Counted from the first letter of the stretch, positions 1 to 8,454 are shown. The stretch is 21,962 nt of DNA from Acidobacteriota bacterium (GCA_026394095.1 JAPKYY010000173.1:1-21962), one strand, 5' to 3'. The notes: generated by a model not told the origin, from the sequence alone. Numbers and translations: made by a program.

Positions 1-425
1 CGCGCCTGCCGCTCCGTGTGGCATGCCATACAGGCCTTCATGCTGTGAACTACTTCTTTGGTGATCACATCACGTTCACGCACCGCGCCATGGCAGGTCT
101 CGCAACTCGCACCAGCCTTCACATGCACTCGATGGCTGAAATAAACAAATTCGGGCAGTTTATAAACCCGCGTCCAAGGTATCGGCGTTTTCTCACGGGC
201 CGCAGCCGCCAGCTTTTGGATGTGCGGGCTTTCGGTCTTGATCGCCGTGTGACAACTCATGCAAAAGTTTTCTTTGGGCAATCCCATCACTTCGCCCGGG
301 TCCGGGTTCTTGTGGCATGAGTTGCACTTTAGCCCCACCCCCAAATGCGTCTTGTGACTGTAGGGAAGCGGCTGTTCTACTGCGAACAAGCCGCTGCCCA
401 ACAGCACAAAAAACAGCACTTTCAT
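1..425 (-). CDS. Multihaem cytochrome c, c7/ActA-like (3' end outside window)
   Basis: Translating the minus strand from ATG at 425 gives 141 codons that stay open to the left edge, so the C-terminus is missing. A short signal peptide (MKVLFFVLLGSGLFAVE) is followed by four CxxCH haem-binding motifs: CNSCH (34-38), CMSCH (55-59), CETCH (108-112) and CMACH (132-136). YSHKTH (22-27) and YFSHRVH (95-101) are typical places for distal His ligands. The stretch around residues 81-113 (IPWTRVYKLP, then the second His pair, then CxxCHG) resembles the cytochrome c7-like and ActA-type periplasmic cytochromes that pass electrons from quinol or dehydrogenase partners. The start lies only 8 nt after the stop of the PQQ-dehydrogenase gene, so the two are probably co-transcribed. 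The cytochrome may therefore accept electrons from that enzyme, which is inference. The total haem count is unknown. Confidence 0.9.
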   Translation of the reverse strand, partial: MKVLFFVLLGSGLFAVEQPLPYSHKTHLGVGLKCNSCHKNPDPGEVMGLPKENFCMSCHTAIKTESPHIQKLAAAAREKTPIPWTRVYKLPEFVYFSHRVHVKAGASCETCHGAVRERDVITKEVVHSMKACMACHTERQA

Positions 426-433
426 CGTGAGAT

Positions 434-1654
434 TCACTTGGGTGTAACGTGAATCATGGCCCCGGGATTGGCGTCTTCAAGCAGCCACAAAGAGCCATCT
501 GGAGCCTGCGCAACATCGCGAATCCGCTTGCCGATGATCCAGCGCTCTGCCATCTTCGCGCCACCCTTGCCATCAAAAATGAGCCGGTTCAACGACATCG
601 ATCCCATACCGCTGATAAAGCCGCTGCCATCCCACTCTGGGAAGGTCTTCTTACCGCGATAGAACATCAGATTCCCAGGTGCAACCACCGGGACCCAATA
701 CAATACCGGCTTCGCAAATTCCGGCCGCGAGTCATGACTCGGAATCGGCACTTCGTTATAGTTCTTGCCGAAAGAAACCACCGGCCAGCCATAGTTCTTG
801 CCCTTCTCGATCAGGTTCAACTCATCGCCGCCACTGGGGCCATGTTCCACTTCCCACAATTCACCGGTGGGCGAGAACGCAAGGCCATAAGGAGCACGAA
901 AGCCCGATGCCCACGTCTCAGCCAGCGTCTGGTTTGTGCCAGGGAAGGTATAGTTGCTCACCACCTTGGCCGTCTTGGCAACTTCAGTGTCGCGAGGCGG
1001 ATCGATCAGAGCAATCGTCTTCTCACCGGCCTGGCCAAACTTCGGATTGTCAGGTGCAGGCTTGCCGTCCAGAGTCAGGTGCAAAATCTTGCCCACAGGC
1101 TGATTCGGATCCTGTGCCGGCACCATACGCTGGCGATCCCCAACTGACATAAACAGCGACTTGCCATCCGGAGCAAACGCAATCTGCCCACCCGCCTGGC
1201 CGCCCTTGCCACGCGGCATCTGGCGCCAAATCACTTCAAAATTTTCAAGCCTCGGAATCTTCCCCAGGTTCAGCTTGGCCCGCCCCAAAGCCTGGCCCCC
1301 ACCGTAGTCACCCGGCTCAATGTAGGTAACGTAAACGCTCTGATCAGTTGCATAGTTGGGCGAAACAAAAATACCGAGCATGCCGTTCTGGCCCTGCCAG
1401 TAAACAGGAGGCGTGCCACCCAGAGGAGCGATCTTTTCGCCTTCTGCCGACACCAGCCAGATCGGTCCGATCTTCTCGGTTACCAGCATCTTGCCATCAG
1501 GCAGAAAGGCAATTCTCCAGGGCAACCCAAAGGTCGCTGTCGTGGTCAGCTTGAAGGGCAACGTAGCTTCCGGCTTATGTGCGCCTACATTTGTCTGTGC
1601 CCAGGCTCCCGCTGTACACAGAAGCAACACTGCTCCAACTATGGTTTTCGTCAT
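434..1654 (-). CDS. PQQ-dependent aldose sugar dehydrogenase family protein (YliI/Asd-like), periplasmic
   Basis: This 406-residue protein belongs to the glucose/sorbosone dehydrogenase six-bladed beta-propeller family, whose members oxidise sugars with PQQ and Ca2+ in the periplasm. ATG at 1654 is preferred over an upstream in-frame TTG (1672) because GAGAATAGG precedes it and the product begins with a clean signal peptide (MTKTIVGAVLLLCTAGAWAQ). Family landmarks are GLPWRIAFLPDGKMLVTEK near the N-terminus, AQDPNQPVGKILHLTLDG, GFRAPYGLAFSPTGELWEVEHGP, and GGDELNLIEKGKNYGWP. Length and motif order match E. coli YliI. One key residue differs: the family motif NHxGGR, which carries the general-base His of soluble glucose dehydrogenase, reads GQAGGQ here, with Gln153 (codon 1196-1198) in the His position. 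Family membership is secure, but classical sugar oxidation is not. It lies 43 nt after the RND pump gene and 8 nt before a multihaem cytochrome. Confidence 0.9.
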   Translation of the reverse strand: MTKTIVGAVLLLCTAGAWAQTNVGAHKPEATLPFKLTTTATFGLPWRIAFLPDGKMLVTEKIGPIWLVSAEGEKIAPLGGTPPVYWQGQNGMLGIFVSPNYATDQSVYVTYIEPGDYGGGQALGRAKLNLGKIPRLENFEVIWRQMPRGKGGQAGGQIAFAPDGKSLFMSVGDRQRMVPAQDPNQPVGKILHLTLDGKPAPDNPKFGQAGEKTIALIDPPRDTEVAKTAKVVSNYTFPGTNQTLAETWASGFRAPYGLAFSPTGELWEVEHGPSGGDELNLIEKGKNYGWPVVSFGKNYNEVPIPSHDSRPEFAKPVLYWVPVVAPGNLMFYRGKKTFPEWDGSGFISGMGSMSLNRLIFDGKGGAKMAERWIIGKRIRDVAQAPDGSLWLLEDANPGAMIHVTPK

Positions 1655-1697
1655 ATTCCTATTCTCTATCAAATGACATCACCGGGCAAAGTGAAGC

Positions 1698-4600
1698 TTA
1701 GAGTTCGTCCGTGTCCGGGCCGGCGTGAAACATAAGATAAAGCGACGGCAGTACGACCAGCGTAAGCAACGTGGCAGAAACCAGGCCTCCAATAATCACA
1801 ACAGCCAGCGGCCTTTGTACTTCAGATCCAATCCCATGCGAAAGAGCCATGGGCAGCAGTCCCAGCATCGCCAGCAGCGAGGTCATCAGCACGGTGCGAA
1901 GCCGCGTCTGAGCTCCCTCCAGAACCGCCACCGCCGGGCGCTTGCCTTCTTGTTGCAGCTCATTGAAGTGGCTCACCATCACAACGCCATTCAGCACCGC
2001 CTGGCCAAAGAGCGCGATAAATCCGATCGCTGCTGAAACACTAAGGTGGATCCCCGTAAAATAAAGCGCCAGAATCCCGCCCACCAGCGCAAACGGAACG
2101 TTCATCAAAATCAAAGCGGCGCTCTTCACGGTCTTGAATGCTTCAAACAACAGGATGAAGATCAACAGGATACTCACAGGGATGATCAGTAGCAGCCGGC
2201 TCATGGCCCGTTCCTGATTCTCAAATTCGCCGCCCCAGGTGAGGGTATAGCCCGGAGGCAGCTTCATCTTCTCGTCAACCGTTTTCTTCATCTCGGCAAC
2301 CAGACTTCCCATGTCGCGATCCTTGATAAAGACACCGATGGCAGCCGTACCTCGGCCCCCTTCACGGCTGATATTCAAGACGCCTTCTTCCATACGCAAG
2401 TTCGCCACCTGGTCGAGTGGAATTTGCGATCCGTCCGGGGCGTCCAGCACCAAACCGCGCAGGTCTTCCACATTGTTGCGGATGGCATCGTTCAGGCGGA
2501 CAACAACGCTATAGCGCCGCTCACCTTCCCAGATCTGGGTAGCGGCGCGCCCGCCGATCGCTGTTTCAATCACATCTTCAATCTCTTCGATGTTCAACCC
2601 GTAGCGGGCGGCACGGCCACGGTCGATGTCGATCTGGAGCTGCGGCACCCGGCCTGCGCGGTCGACAAAGGCCCGCCCAACACCGTGGATCGGCTTGATC
2701 ACCTTGAGCATCTGGTCCATTTGCGCCTTGAGAATGCTCGAATCCGGGCCGAACATCTTGATCACAATCTGCCCGTCAATTTGTGAGATCGATTCAAGAA
2801 CGCTATCGCGGATAGGTTGCGAAAACGTAGGCTGGATGCCCGGCATGGCGTCGATCAGCTTTTCCATCTCGTCGATCAGCGATTCCTTTGTAACATTGGG
2901 GCGCCACTCGGATTCCGGCTTGAGGTCTACCAGCACCTCATTCATGTTGATCGGCTTGGGGTCGGTGCCGTCGTCGGGCCGGCCGGCTTGCGACACTACG
3001 CGTGCAACTTCCGGAATCTTATGCAGCACCATGCGAGCCTCGTGCAGCGTGCGGCGCACCTCGCGCAGCGAAATCCCCGAAGGCAATGTGAAATTGATCC
3101 AGATACTGCCTTCATTCAGTTCGGGCAGAAATTCGCTACCCAGCTGGGGCACAAGCATGATCGTGAAAACCAGCACTACGGTCGCAACCCCGAGGATCGC
3201 TTTGGGCCACTTGAGCGCGCGTACAAGAATCCCCTTATAAAGTTGCTGCGCTATCCGCACGAGAAAGGTTTCTTTCGCGTGGCCGGTGTTCTTCATAAAG
3301 TAGACGCAAAGCACCGGCACTAGAGTGAGAGAGAAGATCAGCGAACCTATCAGTGCCGAGGTAATTGTGTAAGCCATCGGAGCAAAGATCCGGCCTTCAT
3401 GCCGTTGGAGCGTAAAAATCGGCAGGTGGGCGATGATGATGATCAGCATCGAAAAGAAGGTCGGCCGGCCCACTTCAGCGGCGGCTTCGGCCACCAGTTC
3501 TTTGAACGAAGAGTACTTACCTGTATCGCTCGAAGCCCGGCGGAAGATATTCTCAACTACGATCACAGCACCGTCGACGATGATGCCAAAATCCATCGCG
3601 CCAAGCGAGAGCAGGTTGGCCGGGATGCCCTTGATCGTTAGCCCGATGAAGGTGGCCAGGAGCGAAAGGGGAATCATCACTGCGACAATCGCAGCCGGCC
3701 CAATCCGGCCAAGAAAGAGCACAAGCACCAGGCAAACCAGAATCGCTCCCTCCCCCAGATTCTTGAACACCGTCTTGAGCGTGTTCTCGATCAGCCAGGC
3801 GCGATCATAGTAAGGCTCCAGCCGCACGCCCTTGGGGAGAAGCGTATTGTTGAGTTCGGCGATTTTCGCCTTCACTGCTTCCAGTACGATCGAAGGATTC
3901 TCTCCCTTGCGCATCAAAATGGTGCCATTGACGATGTTGTCGTTCTCGTCCATCCCGACAATGCCCTGTTGCGGCTGTGAGCCCACCGCAACCTGGGCGA
4001 CGTCTTCCACCAGCACCGGCACGCCCTTATGTTCAGCTACGACAACTTTGAGAATGTCGTTTTCTTTCCTCAGCAGCCCCATCCCACGGATGATGAACTG
4101 CTGTTCACCCTGCTCGATGGAGCCACCGCCGGCATTCATGTTGCTCTTCTCAAGCGCCTCAAAAAGCTGCTTAACCGTAACTCCCCGTGACTTCATCCGC
4201 GTCTGATCGGGCATCACCTGGAATTGCTTGATCAAGCCACCCCGGGTGACGACATCAGCCACACCGGGCACAATCTTCAGGTTGCGCTCAACCACCCAAT
4301 CCTGGATCGAGCGCAGCTCCATCGCGTCATAGCGATCCGACTTCAGATAGACCCGGTAAATCTCCCCAATGGGGCTGGAGAGTGGCGCAAGTTCAGGATG
4401 CACGCCCGCCGGGAGATCGACAGACTGCAGCCGCTCCAGCACCTGTTGGCGTGCGAAATAGTTATCAACCGCATCGTCGAACGTGATGTAGGTCGAAGAC
4501 AGGCCAAACTGCGTGTGAGAGAAAACACGCACTGAGTGCGGCAAACCGCTCACCGCAATCTCAACCGGAATGCTCACCTGCTTTTCAACTTCCTCGGCCG

Positions 4601-4766
4601 CGTGCCCGGGGAAAAGCGTAACAACGGTCACCTGGATGTCGGTCACATCGGGAAACGCCTCGATTGGCAAAGTTCGAAATGCAAAGATGCCGCCTGCGAT
4701 AAAGACAGCCAGCAGCATGAATACAAACAGAGGCTGATGGATCGCGAAAAAGATGAGTTTACGCAT
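1698..4766 (-). CDS. czcA: Heavy-metal efflux RND pump, CzcA/CusA family
   Basis: This is the proton-driven inner-membrane pump of a tripartite metal exporter, 1022 residues and full length for the family. The N-terminus has the first transmembrane helix and the typical LPIEAFPDVTDIQVTV segment (33-48). Helix 4 carries DFGIIVDGAVIVVEN (392-406) with D392, D398 and E405, the charged pattern of the HME subgroup that includes CzcA. The second half repeats the layout: a periplasmic loop from about residue 550, then a C-terminal helix bundle. No frameshift is visible. The gene starts 4 nt after the membrane-fusion gene, in the usual C-B-A order. The DFG(x3)DGA pattern is associated with divalent cations such as Zn, Co, Cd or Ni, but the exact metal cannot be read from sequence. 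No metal-responsive regulator lies in the window. Confidence 0.95.
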   Translation of the reverse strand: MRKLIFFAIHQPLFVFMLLAVFIAGGIFAFRTLPIEAFPDVTDIQVTVVTLFPGHAAEEVEKQVSIPVEIAVSGLPHSVRVFSHTQFGLSSTYITFDDAVDNYFARQQVLERLQSVDLPAGVHPELAPLSSPIGEIYRVYLKSDRYDAMELRSIQDWVVERNLKIVPGVADVVTRGGLIKQFQVMPDQTRMKSRGVTVKQLFEALEKSNMNAGGGSIEQGEQQFIIRGMGLLRKENDILKVVVAEHKGVPVLVEDVAQVAVGSQPQQGIVGMDENDNIVNGTILMRKGENPSIVLEAVKAKIAELNNTLLPKGVRLEPYYDRAWLIENTLKTVFKNLGEGAILVCLVLVLFLGRIGPAAIVAVMIPLSLLATFIGLTIKGIPANLLSLGAMDFGIIVDGAVIVVENIFRRASSDTGKYSSFKELVAEAAAEVGRPTFFSMLIIIIAHLPIFTLQRHEGRIFAPMAYTITSALIGSLIFSLTLVPVLCVYFMKNTGHAKETFLVRIAQQLYKGILVRALKWPKAILGVATVVLVFTIMLVPQLGSEFLPELNEGSIWINFTLPSGISLREVRRTLHEARMVLHKIPEVARVVSQAGRPDDGTDPKPINMNEVLVDLKPESEWRPNVTKESLIDEMEKLIDAMPGIQPTFSQPIRDSVLESISQIDGQIVIKMFGPDSSILKAQMDQMLKVIKPIHGVGRAFVDRAGRVPQLQIDIDRGRAARYGLNIEEIEDVIETAIGGRAATQIWEGERRYSVVVRLNDAIRNNVEDLRGLVLDAPDGSQIPLDQVANLRMEEGVLNISREGGRGTAAIGVFIKDRDMGSLVAEMKKTVDEKMKLPPGYTLTWGGEFENQERAMSRLLLIIPVSILLIFILLFEAFKTVKSAALILMNVPFALVGGILALYFTGIHLSVSAAIGFIALFGQAVLNGVVMVSHFNELQQEGKRPAVAVLEGAQTRLRTVLMTSLLAMLGLLPMALSHGIGSEVQRPLAVVIIGGLVSATLLTLVVLPSLYLMFHAGPDTDEL

Positions 4767-4770
4767 CGGA

Positions 4771-5973
4771 CTAGAGTGCAGCCTTCAGGTAAATGGCTCC
4801 CTGCGTCACAATACGGTCGCCCGCCTTGAGCCCGTTCAGCACTGGAAACCCACCCTCGTGGGGCCTGCCAAGTTCCACCGGTGTGGCCATGAAGCGGCCT
4901 GGAGCCACCACACTGAAAACCAGGTCCTTGCCGTTGATGCGGATGACAGCCGATTCTGGAATCCAGGGCATCGAGCTTATGTTATCGGCGTAGTGAAGAC
5001 TGCCAAACATGTCCGGACGGTAACGGCCCGCCGGGTTGTCTAGCTCGGCGTTCACCTTGATCGTTCGCGTTTCGTTGTTCACAGCATCAGCGATACGAGT
5101 GATTCGGGCACGGAAGGATTCCCCCGGATATGCGATCAGATCAAGTTGCACAACGCCGCCAACACGGAACTGGCGAATCTTGCTCTCTGGCACCTCCGAG
5201 CTCACCCACACCCGGCTAAGGTCAGTAATCGTCACAACCGGTGAATTGATTTCATTGCGAAACTCGCCATCCACCACGTTTACTTCCATCACTTTGCCGG
5301 CCAGCGGCGATTCGATCACAATGCGCTGGTTGAACTTTCCGGCCTTTAGGCCAAGAAGCTCAAGACGGCGCCGGGCCTGATCGCGAGAGCTTTGCGCCTG
5401 TTCGACTGCCGCTTTGGAAAGCGCATTCGTCGTCCGTGCCGACAGCACTTCCTTTTCGGCAACGGCCTGATGTTCAAACAGGTCGGTCAGGCGGGCAAGG
5501 TCGGTTTCGCTCTTGGACAGTGCAATCTGAGACTGACGCACAGCGCTTTCTGATTGAACAAACGCGGTCTCGAATTCGGCAATCGTGGCACTCTCGACAG
5601 AAAGCAGGGGCTGACCCTTTTGAACGCTGTCGCCAAGCTTTACCAGTACGTTAGAGATGCGGCCCGGCACCGGAATCATGGCGTGGCCCACTCGATTGGG
5701 GTTGGCTTCGATGCGGGCCGTGGCCGTAACTTCGTCCAGAGCCACTTCGATACTGCGCACATCCTCGAACTTCATCTGCGCCAGCTCAGGAGCGTCTGCA
5801 CTCATGCTCACTTCGTTCTTGAGGGTCGGTTTTGCTGCCGGGGCCGCAGCCTTGGCCTCTTTCCCTTCGGCCTTTGTCTCAGCGGGCTTCCCGCACCCGG
5901 CTGCGAAAGAAATCGCCAGTATAGTGGTGCTGATCAGGGTGAATCGAATCGCCAATCGGAGGCTCCTTGACAT
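4771..5973 (-). CDS. czcB: RND efflux periplasmic adaptor (membrane-fusion) protein, CzcB-like lipoprotein
   Basis: This 400-residue HlyD-family adaptor links the inner-membrane pump to the outer-membrane factor. The N-terminus is a hydrophobic signal ending in AISFAAGC, so Cys27 is a probable lipid attachment site; an Ala/Lys-rich linker follows. The biotinyl-lipoyl-like half motifs are visible (PVPGRISNVLVKLGDSVQKG and, after the hairpin, SPLAGKVMEVNVVDGEF) with an intervening coiled-coil hairpin rich in Ala, Glu, Gln and Arg. Next come the beta-barrel (DLSRVWVSSEVPESKIRQF) and the membrane-proximal domain with PDMFGSL and GLKAGDRIVTQGAIYLKAAL. The His-rich metal-binding N-terminus of some CzcB proteins is absent. 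The start lies 4 nt after the czcC stop, with GGGAAC as a weak Shine-Dalgarno. An AAGGAG inside the first codons sits 7 nt before an in-frame TTG (codon 7), so a slightly shorter product is possible. Confidence 0.93.
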   Translation of the reverse strand: MSRSLRLAIRFTLISTTILAISFAAGCGKPAETKAEGKEAKAAAPAAKPTLKNEVSMSADAPELAQMKFEDVRSIEVALDEVTATARIEANPNRVGHAMIPVPGRISNVLVKLGDSVQKGQPLLSVESATIAEFETAFVQSESAVRQSQIALSKSETDLARLTDLFEHQAVAEKEVLSARTTNALSKAAVEQAQSSRDQARRRLELLGLKAGKFNQRIVIESPLAGKVMEVNVVDGEFRNEINSPVVTITDLSRVWVSSEVPESKIRQFRVGGVVQLDLIAYPGESFRARITRIADAVNNETRTIKVNAELDNPAGRYRPDMFGSLHYADNISSMPWIPESAVIRINGKDLVFSVVAPGRFMATPVELGRPHEGGFPVLNGLKAGDRIVTQGAIYLKAAL

Positions 5974-5977
5974 ATCT

Positions 5978-7261
5978 TTAGTTCCCGCTCACTGTCGCGC
6001 CAGATACGGTATCAATCCAGTAAAGGCTGCGGGCAAAGTTGGCGCTCGCTTCGTTGAACAGTTGCATCGAATCGTTGTAGGCTCGCTGCGCGTCGAGAAA
6101 CTCAACCAGGCTGGCTTCGCCCCGGCGATAAGAGTATTCGGTAACATCCCGCACCTGCTTCGCTTTGGCCAACAGGCCCGATTCGACATTTGTTACCAGT
6201 TGACGGTAAACAGAGTATTGGCGAAAGGCTTTTTCAACTTCGTTGCCGATCGAAGCTTCCAGCGCAGCTCCCAGTGAGGCGGATTGATTGATCTCGCGCT
6301 GCGCGCGGGCAATTTCACCCTGGTTGCGATTGAAGACTGGTAGTGGGACGCTAACATACAATCCAACTGAGTTCCCACTCACCCCCCATGCGCGCTGATG
6401 CGTAACTTCAGCACCAACGCTGTAGTCAATTTTCCCGTTGGCGATCTGCAATCTCAGATCCGCCTGGGACCGTACGTTGTACTGCCGGGCGGTGAGATAG
6501 TCCGGCCTGCGCTGAAGCGCAAGCTTCAATAGATCTGCAGGGCCGCCGCTCAATTCTTCCCGGCGAAGATCGCCGAGGACATCGAAATCAGGGCTCGTCG
6601 ACTTGCGCCCCATCAGAAACTGCAGCTGCGTTTTCGCCTGGTCCACCTGAAGTTGCGTTTGCTGAATTGCGGTCCGGTACTGGAGGGCGGCAACGCGCGA
6701 TCGCTCAAGCTCCACCTGGGCCAGATCGCCGCTCTTGAGCCGGGCTTCGTTGATCGAGACAATCCCTTCGAGGTAGCTGAGATTCTGATGCGCCAGCGCC
6801 AGTGCGCGCTTGGCCTGTAGCACGTCAGTGTAGGCGTTTTGAACTGTTCCGATCACTTGGCGCATCAGTTCACGAACATTCAGTTCAGCAAGCGATTTCT
6901 GCTCTTTCGCCAGTTGGATTCGCTCTTGACGTTTTCCGCCCCGTTCGATCGGAAAGTCTGTGTGGATATTGAATTGGTTCGGCCCGAGCGGAGTGTCGGG
7001 CGAGAAATTGGCACCAAGCAGGTTCAGAGTTTGGCCGGCAACTGTAAGAACCGGATTGGGCCGAAGCGCGGCGGTGATTTGTCTGGCTTCAGCGACACTG
7101 ACGCTCAGCTTTTGAGTGGCGATATCGAGGTTCTTGGCCATCGCCTCCTGAATCGCCTGGTCGAGCGTGACCGAACGCGGAGGCGTACTTAAGTCCTGAG
7201 CCAGAAGCGGGATAACGGCAACAAGGCCGGCCCAAAGAGAAATTCTCTTGAATGCGCACAT
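5978..7261 (-). CDS. czcC: Outer-membrane efflux factor, CzcC/TolC family
   Basis: This is the outer-membrane channel partner of the RND system, about 427 residues from ATG at 7261. It starts with a signal peptide (MCAFKRISLWAGLVAVIPLLAQ). Two OEP repeats of long Ala/Gln/Glu-rich helices follow: VTLDQAIQEAMAKNLDIA opens the first, and YLTARQYNVRSQADLRLQIANG the second. The typical PLPVFNRNQGEIARAQREI segment and the closing RRGEASLVEFLDAQRAYNDS are both present. It is first in the operon, followed by the adaptor and pump genes with 4-nt gaps. The start is uncertain. No good Shine-Dalgarno precedes ATG 7261, and in-frame TTG codons at 7276 (with GGAGCAAGG upstream) and 7306 could extend the N-terminus. 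The signal-peptide logic favours 7261 or 7276. Confidence 0.92.
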   Translation of the reverse strand: MCAFKRISLWAGLVAVIPLLAQDLSTPPRSVTLDQAIQEAMAKNLDIATQKLSVSVAEARQITAALRPNPVLTVAGQTLNLLGANFSPDTPLGPNQFNIHTDFPIERGGKRQERIQLAKEQKSLAELNVRELMRQVIGTVQNAYTDVLQAKRALALAHQNLSYLEGIVSINEARLKSGDLAQVELERSRVAALQYRTAIQQTQLQVDQAKTQLQFLMGRKSTSPDFDVLGDLRREELSGGPADLLKLALQRRPDYLTARQYNVRSQADLRLQIANGKIDYSVGAEVTHQRAWGVSGNSVGLYVSVPLPVFNRNQGEIARAQREINQSASLGAALEASIGNEVEKAFRQYSVYRQLVTNVESGLLAKAKQVRDVTEYSYRRGEASLVEFLDAQRAYNDSMQLFNEASANFARSLYWIDTVSGATVSGN

Positions 7262-7328
7262 AACATGAAACTGCAATATAGATACCTTGCTCCGTACGGC
7301 TAGCAAATTGAACCGACTGATACTATCG

Positions 7329-7440
7329 TACCTTCGCCTGGCTTCCTATGGTTGCTTGGGGCTATTGTGATGCCCTGATTTGGGCTATGGGCTGCTTCGC
7401 GTCAAACCTGTTTTGTCCCCCCCGAAAGTAGCGCGAAGGT
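7329..7440. repeat. Inverted GCGAAGGT boxes flanking the divergent czcC / acetamidase intergenic region
   Basis: ACCTTCGC at 7330-7337 and GCGAAGGT at 7433-7440 are exact inverted copies about 95 nt apart. One sits upstream of the minus-strand efflux operon and the other immediately upstream of the plus-strand acetamidase-family gene. They could be half-sites for a shared regulator or simply promoter-associated sequence. With only 8 exact bases, chance remains possible. The rest of 7307-7452 shows a C run near 7417-7423 and nothing else I can name. Confidence 0.25.
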
Positions 7441-7446
7441 TAAACT
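7441..7446 (+). promoter_or_regulatory. Putative -10 box of a leaderless promoter for the acetamidase-family gene
   Basis: TAAACT lies exactly 6 nt before ATG 7453, which would place the transcription start at or next to the start codon. No Shine-Dalgarno sits at proper spacing; the nearest AAGG is about 14 nt upstream. The same TANACT-N6-ATG arrangement occurs at 8871-8885. No -35 consensus is visible. Confidence 0.35.
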
Positions 7447-7452
7447 ACTCGG

Positions 7453-8454
7453 ATGCAGCGCATCTTTTTGTTGACCCTTTGCCTGATTGCCACCCTTAAT
7501 GCGCAAAAGCGTCATGTATTAAAGGCCACTCCCGAAACCGTGATTGTCGGCTATTACGATGCCACCTCAAAGCCTGTCTTGCGCATTCAGCCCAATGACG
7601 TCGTTGAGATTGAAACACTTGGAATCGGTTCACCCGAGTCCTGGATTAGCGGAGGCGTCCCCGCAGACAAGATTGAACCCGCCCGTACAGCCATCGCCGC
7701 AAAGATGCCCATTCGGGGCCATATCCTTACCGGGCCCATATACATCGAAGGCGCAGAGCCCGGCGATACTCTCGAGCTGCAAATCCTCAAGGTGAAGCCA
7801 ACCTATCCGTGGGCCTACAACGCAATGGGGAGAAATGGAGCATTGGCCGATCAGTTTCCCGAGCCAAAACGCCGGGCCATTCCAATGGACCTCAAACGCA
7901 ACCTGGCCCTCTTTGCGCCCGGCGTCGAAATTCCTCTGGCTCCCTTCTTCGGCTCCATGGGCGTCGCACCACCACCCGTGATGGGCCGAGTCTCATCCTC
8001 ACCGCCAGGAATCTACGCCGGCAATCTGGACAACAAGGAATTGGTAGCAGGCACAAAACTCTTCATCCCGATTCACGTGCCAGGAGCGCTCTTTCAAACC
8101 GGCGACGGCCATGCCGGACAGGGCGACGGGGAACTCGATCAGACCGCCCTTGAGACATCCCTCACAGGAGAATTCCGCTTCATCCTCCATAAAGGCAAAA
8201 AGCTCGCCTGGCCACGCGGCGAAACCCCAACCCACTACATTGCCATGGGCCTCGATCCAGAGCTGAATGTCGCAACCAAACTCGCCGTACAGGAGGCTGT
8301 AGACTTCATGAGCGCCGAAAAGGGCCTGTCACGGGCCGATGCTTACATGCTGGCCAGTTGCGCAGTGGATCTCCACATCACTCAATTGGTGGACGGCACC
8401 AAGGGCGTACATGCAATGATCCCGAAGAAGATCTTTGTGCCAGTAAAAAAGTAG
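7453..8454 (+). CDS. Acetamidase/formamidase (FmdA_AmdA) family protein with signal peptide
   Basis: This 333-residue member of the acetamidase/formamidase family hydrolyses short amides to ammonia and an acid in characterised relatives. Visible family motifs are GPIYIEGAEPGD (94-105), GNLDNKELVAG (190-200), the Asp/His-rich QTGDGHAGQGDGEL (215-228), and near the C-terminus VDLHITQLVDG followed by KGVHAMIPK (305-325). The first 17 residues (MQRIFLLTLCLIATLNA) look like a Sec signal peptide, whereas classical FmdA/AmdA are cytoplasmic, so this copy is probably periplasmic. The substrate is unknown. The gene converges on the YtxJ-like gene, leaving one base between their stops. ATG 7453 is chosen because the signal peptide begins there. 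A -10-like TAAACT just upstream suggests a leaderless message. Confidence 0.88.
   Translation: MQRIFLLTLCLIATLNAQKRHVLKATPETVIVGYYDATSKPVLRIQPNDVVEIETLGIGSPESWISGGVPADKIEPARTAIAAKMPIRGHILTGPIYIEGAEPGDTLELQILKVKPTYPWAYNAMGRNGALADQFPEPKRRAIPMDLKRNLALFAPGVEIPLAPFFGSMGVAPPPVMGRVSSSPPGIYAGNLDNKELVAGTKLFIPIHVPGALFQTGDGHAGQGDGELDQTALETSLTGEFRFILHKGKKLAWPRGETPTHYIAMGLDPELNVATKLAVQEAVDFMSAEKGLSRADAYMLASCAVDLHITQLVDGTKGVHAMIPKKIFVPVKK

Noticed and set aside
18..320. Plus-strand ORF of 100 codons at the left edge
   Set aside because: It is the reverse shadow of the multihaem cytochrome gene. The minus strand encodes four in-frame CxxCH motifs and a signal peptide, and the plus-strand translation has no recognisable features.
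7307..7452. Canonical sigma-70 -35/-10 pairs in the divergent gap
   Set aside because: A TTGACG on the minus strand has no acceptable -10 at 16-18 nt, and plus-strand TTGTGA/TATGGG has the wrong spacing. Only the -10-like TAAACT is reported.
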